Positions 1 through 4,830 of a stretch of DNA of 7,036 bases are shown piece after piece. Origin of the DNA: Gammaproteobacteria bacterium. Its GTDB lineage: Bacteria; Pseudomonadota; Gammaproteobacteria; Eutrophobiales; Eutrophobiaceae. The translations under genes and the position numbers were made by a program. A model generated the notes under the pieces. The model saw only the letters and a list, made by a program, of their open reading frames with translations. It did not search any database and had not been told where the DNA came from. How positions within the stretch are numbered: the stretch's first letter is position 1; every line of letters begins with the position of its first letter. Location of the stretch: NCBI GenBank assembly GCA_018676275.1, contig JABHFC010000020.1, positions 1 through 7,036 of the forward strand. The letters run 5' to 3'.

Positions 1-266
1 AAAGCAGCCATATCAGAGGTGATCTCAACCAGTTTTTTCCCGATTACAAAGGGTAACAATGACTCAATTGCTGCAACACAGAGTTCATTTCCCCGACCAA
101 TGGTGAAGGTAATTCCATGCCCTTCAAACCCAGCTTGACTGGTTTCCAATATGACATAAGCTGCCGAATAGTCCGGATCGGGATTCATCGCATCAGAACC
201 GTCGAGTTGTCGGGAGGTGGGGAACCTTAAATCAACTGTCCTTGCTCCAGTAATTTTAATAGACAA
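1..266 (-). CDS. fucD: L-fuconate dehydratase, N-terminal part (runs off left edge)
   Basis: Only the first 88 codons are in the window. The product resembles L-fuconate dehydratase (EC 4.2.1.68; bacterial relative of human ENOSF1), an enolase-superfamily Mg-dependent enzyme. It removes water from L-fuconate to give 2-keto-3-deoxy-L-fuconate in the non-phosphorylating L-fucose pathway. What is seen: near the N-terminus DLRFPTSRQLDGSDAMNPDP followed by DYSAAYVILET, then GHGITFTIGRGNE and VAAIESL. This is the capping-domain signature I know from this family. The catalytic barrel residues lie beyond the edge. I chose the TTG at 266 because an AAAGGAG sits 6 nt upstream and the resulting N-terminus (MSIKITGARTVDLRFPTS) has the family's usual length. 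An in-frame ATG at 290 has no Shine-Dalgarno and lies almost on the predicted transcription start. The gene is divergent from the amino-acid permease genes. Family assignment is confident; exact sugar acid specificity is inferred. Confidence 0.88.
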   Translation of the reverse strand, partial: MSIKITGARTVDLRFPTSRQLDGSDAMNPDPDYSAAYVILETSQAGFEGHGITFTIGRGNELCVAAIESLLPFVIGKKLVEITSDMAA

Positions 267-272
267 AGAACG

Positions 273-279
273 CTCCTTT
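273..279 (-). promoter_or_regulatory. Shine-Dalgarno AAAGGAG for fucD, deciding a TTG start
   Basis: On the minus strand AAAGGAG lies 6 nt before TTG (266-264). The same bases would fall inside the coding region if the upstream in-frame ATG (290-288) were used. This favours initiation at the TTG. Confidence 0.7.
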
Positions 280-302
280 GAATTAAGCATAAAGTCGACG
301 AA

Positions 303-308
303 ATTATA
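303..308 (-). promoter_or_regulatory. Candidate -10 box (TATAAT) for fucD
   Basis: A perfect TATAAT on the minus strand would place the transcription start near 296, about 30 nt before the TTG start of the fuconate dehydratase gene. No good -35 hexamer lies at the right distance: a TTGACG is present, but only 11 nt upstream of the -10. The promoter may therefore depend on an activator, or the match may be chance in AT-rich DNA. Confidence 0.35.
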
Positions 309-442
309 ACTCAGTATGCCGTCAATCGACTGTTACATGTATGGATCTACGATTCAGATATTACCTGGCGTAAAGTTTAACATTTGTTTTCTCTATAAAC
401 ACATGGGCGAACATGAATATTGTTAAGTACAATCATTAGAAT

Positions 443-465
443 AAATAATCAGCTCTGGATTATTT
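443..465. repeat. Inverted repeat abutting the aapQ promoter (operator candidate)
   Basis: AAATAATC (443-450) and GATTATTT (458-465) are perfect 8-bp inverted arms separated by 7 nt. The right arm overlaps the first bases of the TTGTCA -35 hexamer. That is where a dimeric regulator would sit to control the permease genes. The arms are AT-rich, so chance occurrence is possible. Confidence 0.35.
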
Positions 466-491
466 GTCAATTGTAATGAAAGGAATATACT
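464..491 (+). promoter_or_regulatory. Sigma70-type promoter for aapQM
   Basis: TTGTCA (464-469) and TATACT (486-491) are separated by 16 bp. Each hexamer matches the consensus at five of six positions. The predicted transcript start is near 498, giving a leader of about 90 nt before the ATG at 591. It is the best promoter-like pair in the window. Confidence 0.5.
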
Positions 492-590
492 CGTGATTAT
501 ATAATTGCATGCCTGAGATTAATATACGTAATCAAAACTGGTAAAGACAATTATCAAGCTTGCATTTTGGTGAACACGAGAAGCAAGAAT

Positions 591-1718
591 ATGAAACGTG
601 ATCTGATTTATCAATTCATTCTACTGATAATTATTGCCTGTGTAGCTTTTGTAATCATTACTGCTACACAAACTAACCTCGAAAGACTCGGAGTTGTTTC
701 AAGTATTGATTTCCTCTGGAAACGAGCAGGGTTTGAGATCGGTCAAACTCTCATTGCGTATGATGCCAATGCAACTATTGCACGTGCGTTTATTGTTGCC
801 TTATTGAATACACTCTTGCTTGCCTTTGTTAGTATTATCTGTGCGAGCATCCTGGGTTTAGTTATTGGTATTTCACGCTTGTCATCAAATTGGCTGGTCT
901 CAAGACTGGCTACTGCTTATGTGGAAGTGTTTCGTAATATTCCCTCTTTATTGCAAATCTTTTTCTGGTACTTCGTTGTATTACGTTCTCTTCCACGAAG
1001 CCAGGATAGTTATTCATTGTTTGATATTTTTTACCTGAATAACAGGGGCTTCTATTTTCCCGCTCCAATAATAGAAAATGGAGTGTTCTGGATAGCTATA
1101 AGTTTAATTCTTGGGATAACAGCTTCATTCTTGTTTAATTCATGGGCGAAAAAATACCAGTATAAAACTGGTTTAGCTATCCCAGATTTCGCTATCAGTT
1201 TGTTGATTGCAATATGCGTCCCCATGTTGATCTTGATGCTGGTCGGCGTGGCCTGGGAGTTTCCGCAATTAGGACGATTTAGTTATAAAGGTGGCTTCGT
1301 GTTTATGCCAGAGTTTATTTCGCTGGTTGTTGGACTGTCTATGTACAATGCTACTTATATCAGCGAAATAGTACGATCCAGTTTTAAATCTGTGTCGTGG
1401 GGGCAAACAGAAGCAGCTATGTCGCTCGGTCTTTCCCGTCAAATGGTATTGCGATTGATCATATTTCCGCAGGCACTGCGAACAATGATCCCGCCCTTAA
1501 CTACAGTTTACTTAAACCTTTTTAAAAGCACTTCTCTGGCTGCGGCAATTGCGTACCCGGAAATAATTTCAGTATTTGTTGGAACTGTAAATAATCTTGT
1601 AGGACAACCAGTTATCATTATGACATTAACATTGCTGGTCTACACTTTTGTCTCTCTTGTAATCGCTATGTTTCTCCACTGGTATAACAGGCGAATCGCT
1701 TTTATGACTGGAAATTAA
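591..1718 (+). CDS. aapQ: Polar amino-acid ABC transporter permease, AapQ/BztB type
   Basis: This is an inner-membrane subunit of a broad-specificity L-amino-acid importer (Aap of rhizobia, Bzt of Rhodobacter; HisMQ superfamily). It pairs with AapM, a periplasmic binding protein AapJ and an ATPase AapP. From the ATG at 591 it has 375 residues. TM1 is near residues 7-24, and the permease-domain start FIVALLNTLLLAFVSIICAS is at about 67-86. VEVFRNIPSLLQIFFWY is at 111-127. A long middle insert typical of AapQ (about 135-240) follows, then the ATPase-contacting EAA loop EAAMSLGLS...IFPQALR at 274-297 and a C-terminal TM near 345-362. In-frame TTG (567) and GTG (570) codons could extend it by 7-8 residues. 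Neither has a Shine-Dalgarno, while GAGAAG lies 7 nt before the ATG, so I prefer 591. The stop is 2 bp before the next gene, implying translational coupling. Family confidence is high; substrate range is inferred. Confidence 0.88.
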   Translation: MKRDLIYQFILLIIIACVAFVIITATQTNLERLGVVSSIDFLWKRAGFEIGQTLIAYDANATIARAFIVALLNTLLLAFVSIICASILGLVIGISRLSSNWLVSRLATAYVEVFRNIPSLLQIFFWYFVVLRSLPRSQDSYSLFDIFYLNNRGFYFPAPIIENGVFWIAISLILGITASFLFNSWAKKYQYKTGLAIPDFAISLLIAICVPMLILMLVGVAWEFPQLGRFSYKGGFVFMPEFISLVVGLSMYNATYISEIVRSSFKSVSWGQTEAAMSLGLSRQMVLRLIIFPQALRTMIPPLTTVYLNLFKSTSLAAAIAYPEIISVFVGTVNNLVGQPVIIMTLTLLVYTFVSLVIAMFLHWYNRRIAFMTGN

Positions 1719-1720
1719 CA

Positions 1721-2815
1721 ATGAGAGATCAAATACCAAATAGCGGAAACAGATTATGGGGATGGGTTCATAAGAACCTGTTTTCTTCACCGCTGAATAC
1801 TTGCCTGACTCTGCTATCCTTGGCAATAATTTATGCCTTATTGGTTCCTGCTTTTAACTGGCTTATTGTAGAAGCTCAATGGCTTGGTTCGACACCGCAG
1901 GATTGTCCGGATAAGAGTGCGGCCTGCTGGCCATTTATCTGGGCGCGATTTGACCAGTTTATGTATGGGCTCTATCCGCAAGCAGAACGCTGGCGAATTA
2001 ATTTGGGAGTAGGGCTTGGTGTTCTACTTACCTTGCCGATTTTTTTTCCAAATTTTCCTCGTAAAGCTTTTGTACTTATATTTTTGATAGTTATAGTGTA
2101 TCCCCTAATCGGGATGATCCTTTTTCTTGGTGGTCAATTTGGACTCGCGCATGTTGAAACAAGTCAATGGGGAGGGTTTTTCTTAACAATTGTCACTGCG
2201 GTCTTTGTGTTATCTACCTCTCTACCTCTGGCGGTGCTTCTGGCATTGGGCAGGCAATCGAGTATTCCCCTGATTCGTATAGTTAGTGCGACCTGGATAG
2301 AACTATGGCGTAGCGTGCCAGCACTGGTAGTACTGTTTGTGGCCATAATCATGTTTCCATTATTTATGCCTGCAGGCTGGGAAATCGATAAGCTTCTTCG
2401 CGCTTTAATAGCCTTGACCATTTTAATGTCGACCTATCTTGCAGAAGCCATTCGTGGGGCCTTGCTGTCGATACCTAAAGAGCAGTATGAAGCCGCAAAC
2501 GCACTTGGCCTTGGTTATTGGCAGCGCACATTTCTGGTGGTCCTGCCGCAGGCAATCCCTATAGCTTTGCCCCAGATTACAAGTACATTCATTGGTCTGT
2601 TTAAGGAAACGACCATACTAATAATAATAGGTCTTTTTGATTTATTAGGTATGGTTCAAATCGCAGCAACTGATCCAACCTGGTTGAGCCAGGGAGTCAG
2701 TGCTACTGCCTATCTATTCGTTGCATTATTTTTCTGGACAAGTTGTTTTTGCCTGTCTCGCTATAGCGCCTACCTGGAACGTAAAATCAGTGTGTCACAA
2801 TTCCATCAAAGCTGA
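1721..2815 (+). CDS. aapM: Polar amino-acid ABC transporter permease, AapM/BztC type
   Basis: This is the second membrane subunit of the same importer, forming a heterodimer with AapQ. The 364-residue protein has the AapM layout. An N-terminal amphipathic stretch and TM1 (about 22-50) lead to a periplasmic segment with the family hallmarks CPDKSAACWPFI and YPQAERWR (62-92; Cys62 and Cys69 could form a disulfide). Two TMs (about 97-136) follow, then the binding-protein-dependent permease domain beginning GGFFLTIVTAVFVLSTSLPLA (151-171). IELWRSVPALVVLF is at 193-206 and the EAA loop EAANALGLGYWQ...VLPQAIP is at 257-280. The start ATG is 2 bp after the aapQ stop and has little Shine-Dalgarno of its own, consistent with coupling. 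In known systems the ATPase gene aapP follows directly. Here a 203-bp gap and an aminotransferase follow instead, so the ATPase must be encoded elsewhere or the locus is incomplete. Confidence 0.88.
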   Translation: MRDQIPNSGNRLWGWVHKNLFSSPLNTCLTLLSLAIIYALLVPAFNWLIVEAQWLGSTPQDCPDKSAACWPFIWARFDQFMYGLYPQAERWRINLGVGLGVLLTLPIFFPNFPRKAFVLIFLIVIVYPLIGMILFLGGQFGLAHVETSQWGGFFLTIVTAVFVLSTSLPLAVLLALGRQSSIPLIRIVSATWIELWRSVPALVVLFVAIIMFPLFMPAGWEIDKLLRALIALTILMSTYLAEAIRGALLSIPKEQYEAANALGLGYWQRTFLVVLPQAIPIALPQITSTFIGLFKETTILIIIGLFDLLGMVQIAATDPTWLSQGVSATAYLFVALFFWTSCFCLSRYSAYLERKISVSQFHQS

Positions 2816-2847
2816 TCGGGAGTTGTAGCCGACAATTCTGTATTTAT

Positions 2848-2877
2848 AGACTTATATAAAGCAAACAGGATAAGTCT
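2848..2877. repeat. Inverted repeat downstream of aapM (weak terminator candidate)
   Basis: AGACTTAT (2848-2855) and ATAAGTCT (2870-2877) are perfect 8-bp arms around a 14-nt loop, about 30 bp after the aapM stop. There is no T-run on the right side, so it does not look like a classical intrinsic terminator. It could still end or stabilise the aapQM transcript. Confidence 0.3.
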
Positions 2878-2934
2878 CCCTGACTAATAACCGCTCTAAA
2901 ATAAGCATCATAGTGAAATTGAGACGGGCACCTA

Positions 2935-2964
2935 TTGATTTGCCATACTAAATTAGTTTAAGAT
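2935..2964 (+). promoter_or_regulatory. Candidate promoter for the hisC-like gene
   Basis: TTGATT (2935-2940) and TAAGAT (2959-2964) are spaced by 18 bp; each hexamer matches the sigma70 consensus at four of six positions. The -10 falls exactly at the centre of the large inverted repeat. The predicted start near 2971 gives a leader of about 48 nt. This is a moderate match, made more believable by the overlapping palindrome. Confidence 0.35.
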
Positions 2965-2978
2965 TAAACTAATTTAGT
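2947..2978. repeat. Perfect 14-bp inverted repeat, likely operator of the hisC-like gene
   Basis: ACTAAATTAGTTTA (2947-2960) is repeated in inverted form as TAAACTAATTTAGT (2965-2978) around AGAT. Each arm carries its own 11-bp near-palindrome of the form ACTAAWTTAGT (2947-2957 and 2968-2978). Their starts are 21 bp apart, about two helical turns. The structure ends 40 bp before the aminotransferase ATG and covers the candidate -10. With only two G/C pairs per arm and no following T-run, it fits a protein-binding site better than a terminator. The regulator is not encoded in the window. Confidence 0.6.
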
Positions 2979-3018
2979 CCTGAACGATTTCAAGCTCAAT
3001 AACCTTAAAGAAGACACT

Positions 3019-4110
3019 ATGACCACACTCAAACCCCGCGGGGATCTGGAAGCAATTAGCCCTTATAAACAGGGTAAAAGCGATCTTGCTGACCATGCCG
3101 ACCCGATAAAACTATCCAGCAACGAGTCCTCATTCGGGCCAAGCCCAAATACGATCGCAGCGTTCAAATCGATTGCTGAAAATATACATAGATACCCGGA
3201 TGGTTCACAAACTGAGCTTCGGCAGGCGATAGCTGACACACTCAAGCTTGATGCAAATAAAATCGTTTGCGGAAATGGTTCAGAGGAGCTGATTGGACTC
3301 GTTGTACGTACCTATATAAGTCCTGGTGATGAAATGCTGTTATCTGAAAATCATTTTGTTATGTGTCCTATATACGGCCGTTCTGCGGGTGCCGATGTGA
3401 TTTTTGCACCTGAGAAAAATTATAGAGTGGATGTTGACGCTTTACTTGAACGTGTCAACGATAAAACACGCATGGTAATCGTTGCGAATCCGAATAATCC
3501 TACGGGCACTTACATAGCTGATTCTGAAATACGTCGATTACATGCGGGACTACCAGAAAATGTATTACTGCTGGTTGATGATGCCTATGCGGAATATGTT
3601 ACGGCAGAAGATTATGGTTCGGCATTGGACATGGTCGAGCAGCATAACAATGTACTTGTAACCCGGACGTTTTCAAAAATATTTGGGCTGGCAGGATTGC
3701 GCATTGGCTGGGCCTATTGTCCCCAATCAATACTGGAAAATGTTCAACGCATTCGCACGCCTTTTAACGCTAATTCCGCTGCTATGAAAGCGGCAGCAGC
3801 GGCTATAAAGGATATAGAATATATCGCTATGGTACGTGAACACACAGCAAAATGGCAAAAAATAATTTCAGAGCGTGTTACCGAAATGGGCATAAAAATA
3901 TTGCCTAGCGTAACAAATTTTTACCTGCTTGACTTTGCCGAGAATGAAAACAAATCCGGTGCCGATGCAGCAGCGTTTCTCGAGTCAAAAGGCATTATAC
4001 CTCGTCCGGCAGGCTCGAACAGCAACACTGGTTATGTGAGGATTACTGTTGGACTGGATGATGAGAACGAAGCTGTGCTTAAAGCCCTGGCTGAGTACAT
4101 GTCAAATTGA
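3019..4110 (+). CDS. hisC: Histidinol-phosphate aminotransferase family protein (PLP-dependent, class I/II)
   Basis: This is a cytoplasmic fold-type I aminotransferase of 363 residues, the normal HisC length. HisC interconverts imidazole-acetol phosphate and L-histidinol phosphate with glutamate/2-oxoglutarate. Visible motifs in order: LSSNESSFGPSP (32-43, substrate end), RYPDG (58-62), cofactor-phosphate loop GNGSEELI (85-92) and ANPNNPTGT (156-164, PLP-ring Asn160). Then come DDAYAEY (187-193, Asp188 and Tyr190 contacting PLP), TRTFSKIFGLAGLRIGW (215-231) with the Schiff-base lysine Lys220 and phosphate-binding Arg228, and the C-terminal VRITVG with Arg341 for the substrate carboxylate. Nothing essential is missing. 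The ATG at 3019 is preceded by AAGAAG. No his gene is nearby; the gene sits behind amino-acid permeases with its own promoter and palindrome. A secondary HisC acting on aromatic or other amino acids is therefore possible. The family is certain, the true substrate is not. Confidence 0.85.
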   Translation: MTTLKPRGDLEAISPYKQGKSDLADHADPIKLSSNESSFGPSPNTIAAFKSIAENIHRYPDGSQTELRQAIADTLKLDANKIVCGNGSEELIGLVVRTYISPGDEMLLSENHFVMCPIYGRSAGADVIFAPEKNYRVDVDALLERVNDKTRMVIVANPNNPTGTYIADSEIRRLHAGLPENVLLLVDDAYAEYVTAEDYGSALDMVEQHNNVLVTRTFSKIFGLAGLRIGWAYCPQSILENVQRIRTPFNANSAAMKAAAAAIKDIEYIAMVREHTAKWQKIISERVTEMGIKILPSVTNFYLLDFAENENKSGADAAAFLESKGIIPRPAGSNSNTGYVRITVGLDDENEAVLKALAEYMSN

Positions 4111-4133
4111 CTATGATTAGAAAAACATCAGCT

Positions 4134-4490
4134 TTACTCAATCCATAAATCTCTTTCCAGATTTTTCCAGTATTCAACTTTCATACGACTGTGTATGAAA
4201 AGACCTTTGTAATAAGGATCATTTTCCTTATATTCCTTGTAAGGGCCTTCATAATCCTTACGTCGTGTTTTGTAATTCTCATAGGCAGTAAAGCTATCGT
4301 ATTCCCAGAGTATCATCTTGCGGCCTGAGTCATCCCCGGCGGCATGTAGATCAAAATATCGAACACTTTTCCATTCAGGAAATAACTCGCGATGTTCCTT
4401 AACCCAAAGTAACCAGCGACGCATTTCAATACCATGTTCCTTATCTTTGCCTTCGGCAATAAACCAGCTCTCAGCTTCAAATACAGACAT
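4134..4490 (-). CDS. Small cytoplasmic protein of unknown function, Trp/Tyr-rich
   Basis: The protein has 118 residues, no signal peptide, no membrane segment and no cysteine. I do not recognise a named family. It is strikingly aromatic: seven Trp (9, 26, 29, 40, 62, 108, 116) and many Tyr, with charged stretches such as YKTRRKDYEGPYKEYKENDPYY (73-94). The alternation of strand-like pieces (SVRYFDLHAAG, KMILWEYDSF, HSRMKVEYW) with helices (EMRRWLLWVKEH, AYENYKTRR) suggests a dimeric alpha/beta-barrel (ferredoxin-like) fold, as in NIPSNAP/EthD-type proteins. That is inference only. The start is secure: GAGGAG lies 7 nt before the ATG at 490 bp past 4000 (minus strand). Its start is 18 bp after the stop of the Tat mini-protein gene, so the two are almost surely co-transcribed. 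It converges with the aminotransferase gene across 23 bp with no visible terminator. Confidence 0.75.
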   Translation of the reverse strand: MSVFEAESWFIAEGKDKEHGIEMRRWLLWVKEHRELFPEWKSVRYFDLHAAGDDSGRKMILWEYDSFTAYENYKTRRKDYEGPYKEYKENDPYYKGLFIHSRMKVEYWKNLERDLWIE

Positions 4491-4508
4491 ATTGGTTCTC
4501 CTCGATAC

Positions 4509-4736
4509 TTAGTTACATTCTCTGACATCACCAAATTCGCTGCCACAACGAGATAGAACTTCCTCGATAGGAGTATTGGTTTTTGGCTTGGCAGGTTTTT
4601 CTGTGGCGGCGCTTTCAAGTGAGATTCCAGCGGCTACTACCAATGTCGCACCACCACTGGCAGCGGATTTGAGGAATTTACGCCGTGAGATATCAGACGT
4701 GACTTCGTTGGGATTAATATCGAATTGTTTCTTCAT
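4509..4736 (-). CDS. Tat-exported mini-protein (75 residues, unknown function)
   Basis: Small protein with an exemplary twin-arginine signal: SRRKFLK at residues 17-23, a weakly hydrophobic stretch rich in Ala/Gly (about 24-40) and a likely cleavage after SAA (Ala44). The predicted mature part is only about 31 residues, Lys/Pro-rich at first (TEKPAKPKTN). It ends in IEEVLSRCGSEFGDVRECN with two cysteines (64 and 74). I prefer the ATG at 4736 because GGAG lies 6 nt upstream; an ATG four codons earlier (4748) has no ribosome site. Small Tat proteins of this kind are known beside formate dehydrogenase genes, but the C-terminus here does not match what I know of those, and no molybdoenzyme is nearby. 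It could be a Tat-escorted small subunit, a redox/metal peptide or a hitchhiking partner. It lies between the antiporter gene (94 bp upstream) and the 118-residue protein gene (18 bp downstream). Confidence 0.75.
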   Translation of the reverse strand: MKKQFDINPNEVTSDISRRKFLKSAASGGATLVVAAGISLESAATEKPAKPKTNTPIEEVLSRCGSEFGDVRECN

Positions 4737-4742
4737 CACACT

Positions 4743-4746
4743 CTCC
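4743..4746 (-). promoter_or_regulatory. Ribosome-binding site for the Tat mini-protein
   Basis: GGAG on the minus strand lies 6 nt before the ATG at 4736-4734. It overlaps the alternative upstream ATG (4748-4746), which argues that the inner ATG is the true start. Confidence 0.6.
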
Positions 4747-4787
4747 ATTAATAAACACGGATTAAGTGTAGTTCATTTGTAAGCAGA

Positions 4788-4815
4788 TAATCCCGGATTA
4801 TTAAAATAATAACCC
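4788..4815. repeat. Overlapping short inverted repeats between nhaC and the Tat gene
   Basis: TAATCC-C-GGATTA (4788-4800) is a 6-bp palindrome around one base. Its right arm is also part of a second hairpin, GGATTATTA (4795-4803) with TAATAACCC (4807-4815), 9 bp with one mismatch and a 3-nt loop. The two structures are mutually exclusive. They lie just after the antiporter stop and before the Tat gene. A weak terminator, a processing site or an operator are all possible; AT-richness makes chance plausible. Confidence 0.3.
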
Positions 4816-4830
4816 TAAGAATTTCGTATG

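Larger units (their letters stand above)
267..590. other. Divergent intergenic region between fucD and aapQ
   Basis: This stretch of about 320 bp contains no credible gene. It holds the fucD Shine-Dalgarno and -10 candidate at its left end. Further in are a short palindrome TACATGTA (334-341), an inverted repeat AAATAATC/GATTATTT (443-465) and a good sigma70-type promoter reading right (464-491). A perfect TATAAT (500-505) without a partner -35 is also present. The rest is AT-rich and shows no RNA-like structure that I can defend. Confidence 0.6.

Noticed and set aside
334..341. TACATGTA palindrome as an operator
   Set aside because: An isolated 8-bp palindrome in AT-rich DNA is expected by chance, and its flanks add no symmetry.
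500..505. Perfect TATAAT as a second aapQ promoter
   Set aside because: No acceptable -35 hexamer lies at 16-18 bp and there is no extended -10 TG, so the upstream TTGTCA/TATACT pair is preferred.
2164..2421. Minus-strand open frame inside aapM
   Set aside because: It is antisense to the conserved permease domain and has no supporting features.
2947..2978. The large palindrome as an intrinsic terminator for aapQM
   Set aside because: The stem is almost all A/T and has no following T-run. It also lies about 130 bp beyond the aapM stop, on a promoter-like sequence.
4313..4618. Minus-strand open frame of about 100 codons overlapping the Tat and 118-residue genes
   Set aside because: It overlaps two same-strand genes that have Shine-Dalgarno sites and recognisable protein features. 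Its own translation shows no domain logic.
4509..4748. Tat mini-protein as the formate-dehydrogenase-region Tat protein
   Set aside because: The size and Tat motif are similar, but the C-terminus with two cysteines does not resemble that family as I know it, and no molybdoenzyme gene is nearby.
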